Below, piece after piece: positions 26,863 to 35,027 of a stretch of DNA of 64,000 nucleotides. The position numbers and the translations under genes are program-made. Each line of letters starts with the position of its first letter. The stretch's first letter is position 1. The notes beneath the pieces are model-generated. The model made no database searches, was not told the DNA's origin, and saw only the letters and a list, made by a program, of their open reading frames with translations. The stretch lies in the NCBI GenBank assembly GCA_963754645.1, contig CAVWGP010000012.1:806001-870000 (forward strand), written 5' to 3'. This DNA is from CAVWGP01 sp963754645. Lineage in GTDB: Bacteria > Pseudomonadota > Alphaproteobacteria > Bin65.

Positions 26863-26961
26863 TCCGGCGCCGCCGACCGTCCTTCCCGGCGCCATCGGAT
26901 TGGCCTAAATAACCTGAGCGCAGCCGCGACACGCGGCCGCGCCTCAGAGGATTTGAATATC

Positions 26962-29900
26962 ATGGCCGTTTCCGCCCCGCTCTCCGTCACGCTCGAAGAC
27001 AAATACACGCTGGATCGCGGCCGGGTGTATCTGTCGAGCATCCAGGCGCTGGTCCGATTGCCGATGCTGCAGCGCGATCTCGACCTGGCGCGCGGGCTCA
27101 ACACGGCGGGCTTCATCTCGGGTTACCGCGGCTCGCCGCTCGGCACGCTCGACCAGAATTTGTGGCGCGCGAAAAAATATCTCGCCGAGCACCACATCAA
27201 GTTCGAGCCCGGCCTCAACGAAGACCTGGCGATGACCTCGATCTGGGGCTCACAGCAGCTCAACCTGTTCCCGGGCGCCAAATACGACGGCGTTTTCGCC
27301 ATGTGGTACGGCAAGGGCCCGGGCGTCGACCGCAGCATCGACGTGCTGCGCCACGCCAACGCGGCCGGCAGCTCGAAGCACGGCGGCGTGCTGGTTTGCG
27401 CCGGCGACGATCACGGCGCCGCCTCCTCGACCATCGCGCACCAGACCGAGCACGATTTCATCTCGTGCATGGTGCCCGTGCTCTATCCGGCCAACACGCA
27501 GGAAATCGTCGATTACGGCATTTTCGGCTGGGCGATGTCGCGCTTTTCGGGCTGCTGGGTGGCGCTGAAATGCGTTTCCGAAAACGCCGAGGCCTCGGCC
27601 TCGATCTCGATCGATCCGGCGCGCTACGGCTTCAACGAGCCGAATAATTTCGAAATGCCCGAGGGCGGCGTGAATATCCGCTGGCCCGACGGCTTCCTCG
27701 AACAGGAAATCCGCCTGCAGCGCTACAAGGCCTATGCCGCGCTCGCCTTCACCCGCAGCAACAAGATCGACCGCATCGTCATCGACAGCCCGAAGCCCAG
27801 GCTCGGCATCATCACCAGCGGCAAGGGCTATCTCGACGTTCGCCAGGCGCTCGACGATCTCGGCATCGACGCCAAGCTCGCGGCCGAGATCGGCATCCGG
27901 CTTTACAAGGTCGGCATGGTGTGGCCGCTCGAACGCGACGGCGCGCGCGAATTCGGCCATGGGCTCGAGGAGGTCGTCGTCGTCGAGGAGAAGCGCGCGA
28001 TCATCGAGAACCAGCTCAAGGAGCAGCTTTACAATTGGAACGAAAAGGCGCGGCCGCGCGTCGTCGGCAAGTTCGACGAGAACGGCAAGTGGCTGCTGCC
28101 GGCCGGCGGCGAGCTGTCGCCCGCCATCGTCGCCCGCGCGCTCGGCGAGCGCATCCTGAAATTCTACAAGAGCGGCGCCATCGTCGAGCGCTTGAAGTTC
28201 ATCGAGGCGAAGGAACAGGCCATCGCCAAGAAGAAGACGAGCTTCGCCCGCCTACCCTATTTCTGCTCGGGCTGCCCGCACAACACCTCGACCCGCGTCC
28301 CCGAGGGCAGCCGCGCCACCGCCGGCATCGGCTGCCACACCATGGCCCTGTGGATGGACCGCAACACGACGACCTTCACCCATATGGGCGCCGAGGGCAC
28401 GCCGTGGATCGGCCAGGCGCCGTTCTGCGAGACCAAGCACATCTTCGCCAATATCGGCGACGGCACTTACAATCACTCGGGTTTGCTGGCGATCCGCGCC
28501 TGCGTCGCCGCGAAGGTCAACATCACCTACAAGATTCTTTACAACGACGCGGTGGCGATGACCGGCGGCCAGCCGGTCGAGGGCGCGCCGAGCCCGGCCG
28601 ATATCGCGATGCAGGTCTATGCCGAGGGCGTCAAGCGCATCGCCGTCGTGTCGGACGATCCGCACAAATATCCGATCGGCTGGGAATGGCCGAAATGTAC
28701 GACCTTCCATCATCGCGACGATCTCGACGCGGTGCAGCGCGAGCTGCGCGAATGGACCGGCGCCTCGGTGCTGATCTACGAGCAAACCTGCGCCGCCGAA
28801 AAGCGCCGGCGCCGCAAGCGCGGAACGTTGATCGATCCGCCGCGCCGCGTCCTGATCAACGAACGGGTGTGCGAGGGCTGCGGCGATTGCTCGGTGCAAT
28901 CCAATTGCATCTCGGTGCTGCCGAAGGAGACCGAGTTCGGCCGCAAGCGCGCGATCGACCAATCGAACTGCAACAAGGACTATTCCTGCGTCAAAGGTTT
29001 CTGCCCCAGCTTCGTCTCGGTCTACGGCGCAAGCCCGCGCCGCGCCAAGGCGGCCGGTCCCAAGGACCTGCCGGCCACCGGCATGCCGGTGCCCGCTATT
29101 CCCGATAGCCGGCAAGCTTTTTCCATTCTGGTCACCGGCATCGGCGGCACCGGCGTCATCACCATCGGGCAAATTCTCGGCATGGCGGCGCATATCGAGA
29201 ACAAAGGTGTATCGGTCCTCGATATGACAGGCCTCGCGCAGAAGAACGGCGCGGTGCTGAGCCATATCCGCATCGCCGACCGGCCCGAGGACATTTTCGC
29301 GGCGCGCATCGCGGTGGGCGAGGCCGACGCCGTGATCGGCTGCGACATCGTCGTCGCCGCCGGCGCCGACGCGATCCGGACCATGCGCGGCTCGGCGCTC
29401 GGCGGCGCCGGCGCGACTGCCGCCGGAACCCGCGTGCTGATCAATTCCTACGAACAGATGACGGCGAGCTTCATCCGCAACCGCGACCTGGCCTTTCCCC
29501 ACGCCGAGCTCGAAAGCCTGATCGCCGACACGGTGGGGCGCGACGCCGTCGATATCGTGGACGCCAATCGCCTCGCCACGGCGCTGATGGGCGACGCGAT
29601 CGCCAGCAACATGTTCATGCTCGGCTATGCGTTCCAGCAAGGCCTGGTGCCGCTCAAGCTCGAATCGATCGAGCGCGCGATCGAGCTCAACGGCGTGGCC
29701 GTCCGGATGAACCGCGACGCCTTCACCTGGGGCCGCCATGCCGCGATCGATCTGGCCGCGGTCGCCAAATCGGCGTTTCCGGCGGAGCCCGTGCCGCTCG
29801 CGCGGCCGGTCGCCAAGACCTTCGACGAAATCGTCGCCCGCCGCATCGAGGATCTGACCGCGTATCAAAACGAATCCTATGCCAAGCACTACGAGATGCT

Positions 29901-30489
29901 GGTGCGCCAGGCGCAACGCGCCGAGGCGGATCGGGCGAAGGGCCTGCACGGCCTCGCCGAGGCGGTGGCGCGCAATCTCTACAAGGTCATGGCCTACAAG
30001 GACGAATACGAGGTGGCGCGGCTCTATACCGACGGCGGCTTCGCGCGCCAGCTCGGCCAGACCTTCCAAGGCGAGTACAAGATGAAATTCCATCTTGCGC
30101 CGCCGCTGCTGGCACGGCGCGACGACAAGGGCCATCTGATCAAGATGACCTTCGGCCCCTGGATGATGCCGGCCTTCCGCGTTCTGGCGAAGATGAAATT
30201 CCTGCGCGGCACGGCCTTCGACATCTTCGGCCGGTCCGCCGAGCGCAAGGCCGAACGCAAGCTGATCGCCGATTACGAAGCGACGCTGCGCGCGCTGCTC
30301 GAAAAGCTGGCACCCGACAATCACGCGCTGGCGCTCGAGATCGCCTCGATCCCGGACGCGATCCGCGGCTACGGTCACGTCAAGGAAAAGGCGATGGCGG
30401 AGGCCGCGGCCAAGCACGCCGAGCTGATGCGCGCCTGGAACGATCCGGCGACGGCGCGCCTGTGGGGGCAGAAGAAGGCGGCGGAGTGA
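26962..30489 (+). CDS. Indolepyruvate ferredoxin oxidoreductase, fused single-chain form
   Basis: A 1175-residue fusion of the alpha and beta subunits of indolepyruvate oxidoreductase. It converts aryl pyruvates plus CoA to aryl-acetyl-CoA with electrons passed to ferredoxin or another carrier. The N-terminal half holds the pyrimidine-binding domain (SGYRGSPLGTLDQ) and, near residues 440-540, the TPP-binding domain (GIGCHTMALWMDR, then GDGTYNHSG). A cysteine-rich iron-sulfur segment (CEGCGDCSVQSNC, later CNKDYSCVKGFCP) lies near residues 635-685. The gamma-type domain starts near residue 715 (VTGIGGTGVITIGQILG). ATG 26962 has an AGAGGA site upstream. The protein is typical of alphaproteobacteria, where it takes part in aromatic amino-acid breakdown. 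Confidence 0.95.
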   Translation: MAVSAPLSVTLEDKYTLDRGRVYLSSIQALVRLPMLQRDLDLARGLNTAGFISGYRGSPLGTLDQNLWRAKKYLAEHHIKFEPGLNEDLAMTSIWGSQQLNLFPGAKYDGVFAMWYGKGPGVDRSIDVLRHANAAGSSKHGGVLVCAGDDHGAASSTIAHQTEHDFISCMVPVLYPANTQEIVDYGIFGWAMSRFSGCWVALKCVSENAEASASISIDPARYGFNEPNNFEMPEGGVNIRWPDGFLEQEIRLQRYKAYAALAFTRSNKIDRIVIDSPKPRLGIITSGKGYLDVRQALDDLGIDAKLAAEIGIRLYKVGMVWPLERDGAREFGHGLEEVVVVEEKRAIIENQLKEQLYNWNEKARPRVVGKFDENGKWLLPAGGELSPAIVARALGERILKFYKSGAIVERLKFIEAKEQAIAKKKTSFARLPYFCSGCPHNTSTRVPEGSRATAGIGCHTMALWMDRNTTTFTHMGAEGTPWIGQAPFCETKHIFANIGDGTYNHSGLLAIRACVAAKVNITYKILYNDAVAMTGGQPVEGAPSPADIAMQVYAEGVKRIAVVSDDPHKYPIGWEWPKCTTFHHRDDLDAVQRELREWTGASVLIYEQTCAAEKRRRRKRGTLIDPPRRVLINERVCEGCGDCSVQSNCISVLPKETEFGRKRAIDQSNCNKDYSCVKGFCPSFVSVYGASPRRAKAAGPKDLPATGMPVPAIPDSRQAFSILVTGIGGTGVITIGQILGMAAHIENKGVSVLDMTGLAQKNGAVLSHIRIADRPEDIFAARIAVGEADAVIGCDIVVAAGADAIRTMRGSALGGAGATAAGTRVLINSYEQMTASFIRNRDLAFPHAELESLIADTVGRDAVDIVDANRLATALMGDAIASNMFMLGYAFQQGLVPLKLESIERAIELNGVAVRMNRDAFTWGRHAAIDLAAVAKSAFPAEPVPLARPVAKTFDEIVARRIEDLTAYQNESYAKHYEMLVRQAQRAEADRAKGLHGLAEAVARNLYKVMAYKDEYEVARLYTDGGFARQLGQTFQGEYKMKFHLAPPLLARRDDKGHLIKMTFGPWMMPAFRVLAKMKFLRGTAFDIFGRSAERKAERKLIADYEATLRALLEKLAPDNHALALEIASIPDAIRGYGHVKEKAMAEAAAKHAELMRAWNDPATARLWGQKKAAE

Positions 30490-30529
30490 ACAAGCGGGTT
30501 GGCCTAGCGGAGCGCAGCAACGCCACAAC

Positions 30530-30560
30530 TTGACTTGAATGAATGTTCTCTATATGTTCT
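30530..30560 (+). promoter_or_regulatory. Promoter with LexA (SOS) box upstream of the Panacea gene
   Basis: GTTC at 30545-30548 and GTTC at 30556-30559 are separated by exactly seven bases (TCTATAT). GTTC-N7-GTTC is the known LexA operator of Alphaproteobacteria. It lies inside a promoter-like sequence with TTGACT at 30530-30535 and TATGTT at 30553-30558, spaced 17 bases. LexA binding would cover the -10 region. The next start codon is ATG 30581, about 20 bases on. Binding itself is inferred. Confidence 0.75.
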
Positions 30561-30580
30561 TATGGCTCGTTGGGTGCAAA

Positions 30581-31114
30581 ATGCCGTTTCAATTCGATCG
30601 CCAAAAATTCAAAGACCTTGTCCACTTCGTGTGCGCACAAGTCGACCCCGATACGCTCGGCGCGGTCAGGTTGCACAAGGTGCTCTACTTCGCCGACATG
30701 TGGCGGTATTTGAAAATCGGCAAGCCGATCAGCGGGGAAATCTATCGAAAGCAGCATTACGGGCCGGTCGCAGCGCATTTGCCGCAAATTCTGGAAGAAC
30801 TTGAGCGCGATGGTGTCGTTGAGTCGCGAAAAGTTCCTTGGCCCGGCGGCACGCGCATTGAATACCATACGCTGGGTTTGGCGCCCGCCACCAGATTGTC
30901 GGACGAGGAGAAGAACTTCGTCGACGACGTTATCGATTTCGTCATTCGCAAAACGGCAGCGGAAATCAGCGAATATAGTCATCATCAAGTTTGGCAGGCT
31001 GCCGATATGGGCGAAGAATTGCCCTATAGCACGGCATTTCATATGAACCCGGCCGAAGTGCGCGAAGAGGATCTCGAATGGGGCGCCGAGGAGTATCGGA
31101 AGCGTGCAGATTAG
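30581..31114 (+). CDS. Panacea-domain (DUF4065/SocA) antitoxin
   Basis: A 177-residue protein with the Panacea domain: VRLHKVLYFADMWRYLKIGKPISGEIYRKQHYGPVAAHLPQILEEL is the conserved first part, and a SDEEKNFVDDVIDFVIRKTAAEISEYSHHQVWQ segment follows. Panacea proteins act as antitoxins to many unrelated toxins (PanAT systems) or as SocA-type adaptors. ATG 30581 is chosen because an earlier ATG at 30539 overlaps the promoter. The gene has lower GC than its neighbours, suggesting acquisition. Its end overlaps the start of the next gene by 11 bases, so the two form one operon, here controlled by a predicted LexA box. Confidence 0.9.
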   Translation: MPFQFDRQKFKDLVHFVCAQVDPDTLGAVRLHKVLYFADMWRYLKIGKPISGEIYRKQHYGPVAAHLPQILEELERDGVVESRKVPWPGGTRIEYHTLGLAPATRLSDEEKNFVDDVIDFVIRKTAAEISEYSHHQVWQAADMGEELPYSTAFHMNPAEVREEDLEWGAEEYRKRAD

Positions 31115-31412
31115 AGACCGCAATCCGGTTCCGTTCCGGGTCGAGCCGACCGAGCAATTCACCAATCAATTCGAGCGGTTGAGGCAGAACTATCCGCGCA
31201 TCGAAGACATCGTCGAAGGGTTATTGTATCTGCTGCACCGCCGTCCGCGCGAAACGGGCGTTCGCTACACCGAGATCGAAGAAGCTGAAATTTATGTTTA
31301 TCGCACCGAGCCGCAAGGCCGCGTGCCGAGTTTTCGGTTCGTATACGAAGTTACGGGAGATACTGTCATTTTGTTCGGTCTCGGGCTGCCGAATTCTTCA
31401 TCTCTGCTGTAA
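31104..31412 (+). CDS. Small RelE/ParE-like protein, probable toxin partner of the Panacea antitoxin
   Basis: A 102-residue protein from GTG 31104, overlapping the Panacea gene by 11 bases. FTNQFERLRQNYPRIEDIVEGLLYLL looks like the helical N-terminal part of RelE/ParE-type proteins, and the later strands IYVYRTEPQ, FRFVYEV and TVILFGLGL match their beta sheet. Similarity is of pattern only and no catalytic residues can be assigned with certainty. Position directly after a Panacea antitoxin gene makes it the likely toxin. If so, it may act on ribosome-bound mRNA or on gyrase as in its relatives, which is inference. Confidence 0.75.
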   Translation: MQIRDRNPVPFRVEPTEQFTNQFERLRQNYPRIEDIVEGLLYLLHRRPRETGVRYTEIEEAEIYVYRTEPQGRVPSFRFVYEVTGDTVILFGLGLPNSSSLL

Positions 31413-31586
31413 TTGTACAATGTTATGCTCGCGATAATCTCGGTTGCGCGCTTCTTCGCAGGCAAAGAGGTGCAGCGGAAAAAGTTAACGATCGGTGCCT
31501 CGATCGCCTGGACATGCACGTAGCCCTAACCGCCCGCGTATTATGATCGAGGCTCCACTGCCCCTCCGTTTAGCGAAGGAACTGCT

Positions 31587-32165
31587 ATGCTTCGACCAAT
31601 TCGCGCGCTCTTTGCACTCGTGCTCCTTGTTCCGCTTGCCGCTTGCCTCGTCGAGCTTAAGACGCCGCTGTCCGATCCGTCGCAGGCGTCGTATGACGAA
31701 AAGCTGATCGGCATCTGGCGCGCCGAGAAAGACGGGGAGCGGATCGAGATCGTCGTCACGCCCAACAAGGCGCTGGCCGGAACGATGAACATCCGCTATT
31801 CCGAATCCAAGAACCAGACCCCCAAGCCGCGGGAAACGCTGAGTTTCCGGGCCTGGCGCGCGTCGATCGGCGGCCGCAACTATCTCACCCTCGTGCCCTC
31901 CGACGGCAAGGTTGCGCAAAGCGGGCGCCAATTTGCCGTCTTCTATGAGATCAAAGGCGACGGATTGGAATTTGCCTTGATGCGCGAATTGCCAGTCGCC
32001 GATGCGATTCGAGCCGGCAAGTTGGAGGGCACGTTCGCCGAGAAACCTCATGTCAGTAAGGTCGTTGTCTCGGCGCCGCGCGCCAAGTTCGCCGCCTTTA
32101 TCGCTGAAAATCATGCCGCGCTGTTTGGCGAGACAATCGCACTAAAGCGCTTCAACCCTCGGTAA
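31587..32165 (+). CDS. Lipoprotein of unknown function
   Basis: A 192-residue protein with a lipoprotein signal: MLRPIRALFALVLLVPLAAC, with the lipobox LAAC placing the acylated Cys at residue 20. The mature part is mainly beta and has no recognised domain (LIGIWRAEKDGERIEIVVTP, then YEIKGDGLEFALMRELP), somewhat like the lipocalin-like or META-like secreted proteins of this class. GAAGGA at about 31575 serves as ribosome site. It stands alone between the toxin-antitoxin pair and a small secreted protein. Confidence 0.85.
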   Translation: MLRPIRALFALVLLVPLAACLVELKTPLSDPSQASYDEKLIGIWRAEKDGERIEIVVTPNKALAGTMNIRYSESKNQTPKPRETLSFRAWRASIGGRNYLTLVPSDGKVAQSGRQFAVFYEIKGDGLEFALMRELPVADAIRAGKLEGTFAEKPHVSKVVVSAPRAKFAAFIAENHAALFGETIALKRFNPR

Positions 32166-32322
32166 TATCTATATTTCTTACTTTCCTGAACGCCAGATGA
32201 ACGGCGTCGTCAGGTTCCGTTCAGGGGATGGCGGCCAAAGTTGTTCCCGTATTAAACCACAGCCAGTAGCAAGGTACCCAAGCCCCGCATTGGTGGGGTA
32301 AAGCGGAGAGAGGTGGGCCATC

Positions 32323-32610
32323 ATGATGAGATTCAAGCGCGTGGCGCTTTTCTTGGGCGGCATCGCTCTCGGGGCCGGCATTGCCATGGCCGCGGGACAA
32401 GCGAGCGCCCGGACTTCGATACATCTCGGTTTCGGTTTCCCGATCATCGTCGGCCCCCCCGTCTATTACGCGCCACCGCCCGCTTACTACGCACCGCCGG
32501 CCTATTACGCGCCGCCGCCGCCGCCGCCGCACGGCTACTACTGCACGCCGCGTTACCAATGGCGCTGGACCCATTGGGGTTGGCGGCAATTTTACGCCGG
32601 CTGCTATTAG
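32323..32610 (+). CDS. Small secreted Tyr/Pro-rich protein
   Basis: A 95-residue protein (or 94 from the second ATG at 32326). A signal peptide (FKRVALFLGGIALGAGIAMA) is followed by repeated YYAPP units (VYYAPPPAYYAPPAYYAPPPP) and a C-terminal end rich in Trp and Tyr with two Cys. Such YxPP-rich small exported proteins are frequent in alphaproteobacteria and have no known function. A GAGAGAGG ribosome site precedes it, and a strong terminator follows at 32657. Confidence 0.82.
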   Translation: MMRFKRVALFLGGIALGAGIAMAAGQASARTSIHLGFGFPIIVGPPVYYAPPPAYYAPPAYYAPPPPPPHGYYCTPRYQWRWTHWGWRQFYAGCY

Positions 32611-32656
32611 GAAATTCCGGCCGCCGTCCTCCGCGGCGGATCATGCCGAGCAACGA

Positions 32657-32687
32657 AAAACGGCCGGAACTTGGTTCCGGCCGTTTT
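32657..32687 (+). terminator. Rho-independent terminator
   Basis: A perfect 14-bp stem, AAAACGGCCGGAAC (32657-32670) with GTTCCGGCCGTTTT (32674-32687), closed by a 3-base loop. The T-run at the 3' end fits termination of the small secreted-protein gene upstream. The A-run on the other side would let it serve the opposite strand too. Confidence 0.85.
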
Positions 32688-32797
32688 GCTTTGTGTGGTT
32701 ACTGATACGGCGTTCGGTCGATTGCTTCGCCACTGAGCTGGGGTCCAGCATCGCGGACGAGATCGAATAGGCTTTGCGACCCGCCTGCCGCGCCAAG

Positions 32798-32888
32798 CTG
32801 GACCCCGGGTCAAGCCCGGGGTGACAGTGTAATTTTCGATCGAAGACTTGGAAAAAATACTGTCACCCCGGCCACCGAGCCGGGGTCC
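32798..32888. repeat. Second copy of the paired GGACCCCGG hairpin repeat
   Basis: Two GC-rich hairpins in opposite orientation, 32798-32826 (GCTGGACCCCGGG ... CCCGGGGTGACAG) and 32861-32888, with a 34-base spacer. The second is identical over 28 bases to 10333-10360 and the arrangement is the same as at that locus. It lies in the 347-base gap before the MoxR-type operon, which otherwise contains only the terminator at 32657 and no gene. Confidence 0.85.
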
Positions 32889-32957
32889 GGAATTCATGCG
32901 CCGAAATTGCACAATAGGGCGCGCTGAAGCATTAGCGGAATTCGGTATGATTGCGCG

Positions 32958-35027
32958 CTACTTGCCTTCGCGGCGCCAGGCGGCCAGGAGCGGGATGAGC
33001 GCCAGGCCGAGGGCGAGGAAGCCCAGCATCAATGGCAGCTCGCGGATGCCGGTCACGACGTAGTCGCCGTTCTGCCGCAAGCCCAGCCAACCGGCGCCGA
33101 TCGTGGCGCCCCCGAACATGCGGTCGTCCTTGGGCACGCGGCGCAGCTCGGGCACGCCGTCCACCAGCCACGCGATCGTGCCCTGATTGGCGTCGACGAC
33201 GGCGCGCAGCTTCGTCTCGGTGGTGCGCACGTCTTCCATTTCCTTGGCATTGAGCGCGCCGATCGCGGCCATGGACGAAAGCTTGCCATCGGTGATGCGA
33301 TAGAGGCCCGGCTTGGTCAACGGCATCGAACCGGCGGCGTTGCCGTCGCCGCGTTCCTTCATCTCCATCTGCGTCACCTGCCCGTCGGGCCCGGTGACGC
33401 TCACCGCCTTGGTCGACGGCGTCATGCTGCGGCGCACGACATCGAGCCGGCCGGCGCGAATATTGGCGGCGAGATATTCCTCCTCGAGCTCGGGTTCTTT
33501 CATCAGCCAATGCGCGAAGCGGCGCAGCATTTCGGCCTGCGGTCCGCCGCCCTCATAGCCGCGATCCCACAGCCACGCCTGATCCGACAACAGCAGCGCG
33601 ACGCGGCCCTTCTCGACCCGATCGACGATCATCAGCGGCCGGCCGCCGGCACCCGAGAGCAAGATGTGGCCGTTGCGCACCTGGGCGCCAACGATGCGGA
33701 ACCAGCGGCCCCAGGGCCGCTGGCCGATGCCGTCGCCGGTGAGCTGCGCCGTGACCGGGTGCCGCTTGCCGAGATCGGTTTTGAGCGGCCGGTAGGCTTC
33801 CTCGATGACGTCGCCGGTGGGGCGCGCCGGCAGGATGTCGCCGAGCGGCGAATTGTGAATGCTGAGCGGGCCGGCAAAGGTCGGGCCGTCGGCAACGAGC
33901 AGCGCGCCGCCGTTCTTCACGTATTTGACGATGTTCTCGTAATAGTCGTTGCGAATGATGCCGCGCCGGCGATAGCGGTCGAAAATGATCAGGTCGAATT
34001 GATCGAGCTTTTCCTCGAACAGCTCGCGCACCGGGAACGAGATCAGCGACAGCTCGTTGATCGGCGTGTAGTCGCGCTTTTCGGGCGGGCGCAGGATGGT
34101 GAAATGGACGAGATCGACGCCCGGATCGGATTTCAGGATGTTGCGCCAGGAGCGCTGGCCGGCATGCGGCTCGCCGGAAATCAACAGAACGCGCAACCGG
34201 TCGCGAATGCCGTTGATGGCGACGACGGCGCGGTTGTTCTCCATCGTCAGTTCGCGCGGACCGGCCTCGACCTCGAGCTCGAAAAACGTCGTGCCCGGAT
34301 GGTCGAGCTCAAAATCGAGCGTGTAGGAACGCCCCATCTGGACGGCGATGGTTTTCCAGGGCGCGCCGTCGCGCTTGATCGTCAGGCGCGCCGAGCCGCC
34401 GGCCGTGTCCTCGATCAGGATTTTCATCTGCAGCGGCTTGCCGATGAGGCCGAAGCTGGGCGCGCTTTCGATGACGATGCGGCGGTCCTGTTCGTCCTTG
34501 CGGCCCGAGAGCAGAACATGCAGCGGCCCGATACCGGACACCATGCGGCCCGCGGTCGGCGCGTCGTGGACTTGGCCGTCGGTGATCATGAATACGCCGG
34601 CAAGGCGCTGGCGCGGAACATCGGACAGCGCGCGTTCGAGCACGCCGAACAGGCGCGTGCCGTCTTCGTCGCTGTCGCGTCCGGCGCGCACCACGCGCAG
34701 ATCGACGTCGCCGAGCCGGGTCACGGACTGGCGCAGCTGCTCCAACGCCGCCTCGCTGCGGCGCCGGCGTTCTTCGATATCCTGGCTCGCCGATTCGTCG
34801 ATGATGACGACGGCGACATCGCGCAGGCCCTGGCGATCCTCGATGACGAGCGAGGGATTGGCCAGGATCAGCCACACGAACGCCGCCGCGATGAAGCGCC
34901 ACGCAATGCCGCGCGCGCGCAGCACCGAGCCGAGCACGACCAGCGTCAGGCCGATGCCGGCCATGACATAGAGCCATTGCCATTCGACGATCGGCGCGAA
35001 GGCGATGTTCCAACCAGCGACGCTCAT
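32958..35027 (-). CDS. Membrane protein with GATase-like / von Willebrand-like domains, last gene of the MoxR operon
   Basis: A 689-residue protein. Two membrane helices near residues 20-60 are followed by a periplasmic region with VVIIDESASQD, which has the DxSxS-type opening of a degenerate von Willebrand A domain. A glutamine-amidotransferase-like fold comes later (RVLLISGEPHAGQRSWRNIL, then VKNGGALLVADGPTFAG), and a closing helix ends in RREGK. This type is encoded with MoxR ATPases and DUF58 proteins in alphaproteobacteria and probably belongs to a membrane-bound chaperone or stress system. Its start overlaps the stop of the DUF4159 gene (35024-35027). Confidence 0.82.
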   Translation of the reverse strand: MSVAGWNIAFAPIVEWQWLYVMAGIGLTLVVLGSVLRARGIAWRFIAAAFVWLILANPSLVIEDRQGLRDVAVVIIDESASQDIEERRRRSEAALEQLRQSVTRLGDVDLRVVRAGRDSDEDGTRLFGVLERALSDVPRQRLAGVFMITDGQVHDAPTAGRMVSGIGPLHVLLSGRKDEQDRRIVIESAPSFGLIGKPLQMKILIEDTAGGSARLTIKRDGAPWKTIAVQMGRSYTLDFELDHPGTTFFELEVEAGPRELTMENNRAVVAINGIRDRLRVLLISGEPHAGQRSWRNILKSDPGVDLVHFTILRPPEKRDYTPINELSLISFPVRELFEEKLDQFDLIIFDRYRRRGIIRNDYYENIVKYVKNGGALLVADGPTFAGPLSIHNSPLGDILPARPTGDVIEEAYRPLKTDLGKRHPVTAQLTGDGIGQRPWGRWFRIVGAQVRNGHILLSGAGGRPLMIVDRVEKGRVALLLSDQAWLWDRGYEGGGPQAEMLRRFAHWLMKEPELEEEYLAANIRAGRLDVVRRSMTPSTKAVSVTGPDGQVTQMEMKERGDGNAAGSMPLTKPGLYRITDGKLSSMAAIGALNAKEMEDVRTTETKLRAVVDANQGTIAWLVDGVPELRRVPKDDRMFGGATIGAGWLGLRQNGDYVVTGIRELPLMLGFLALGLALIPLLAAWRREGK

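Noticed and set aside
28252..30528. A 758-codon open frame on the minus strand opposite the indolepyruvate oxidoreductase gene
   Set aside because: It is a GC-rich shadow rich in Arg, His, Asp and Ala with no family pattern, while the plus strand codes for a well-conserved enzyme.
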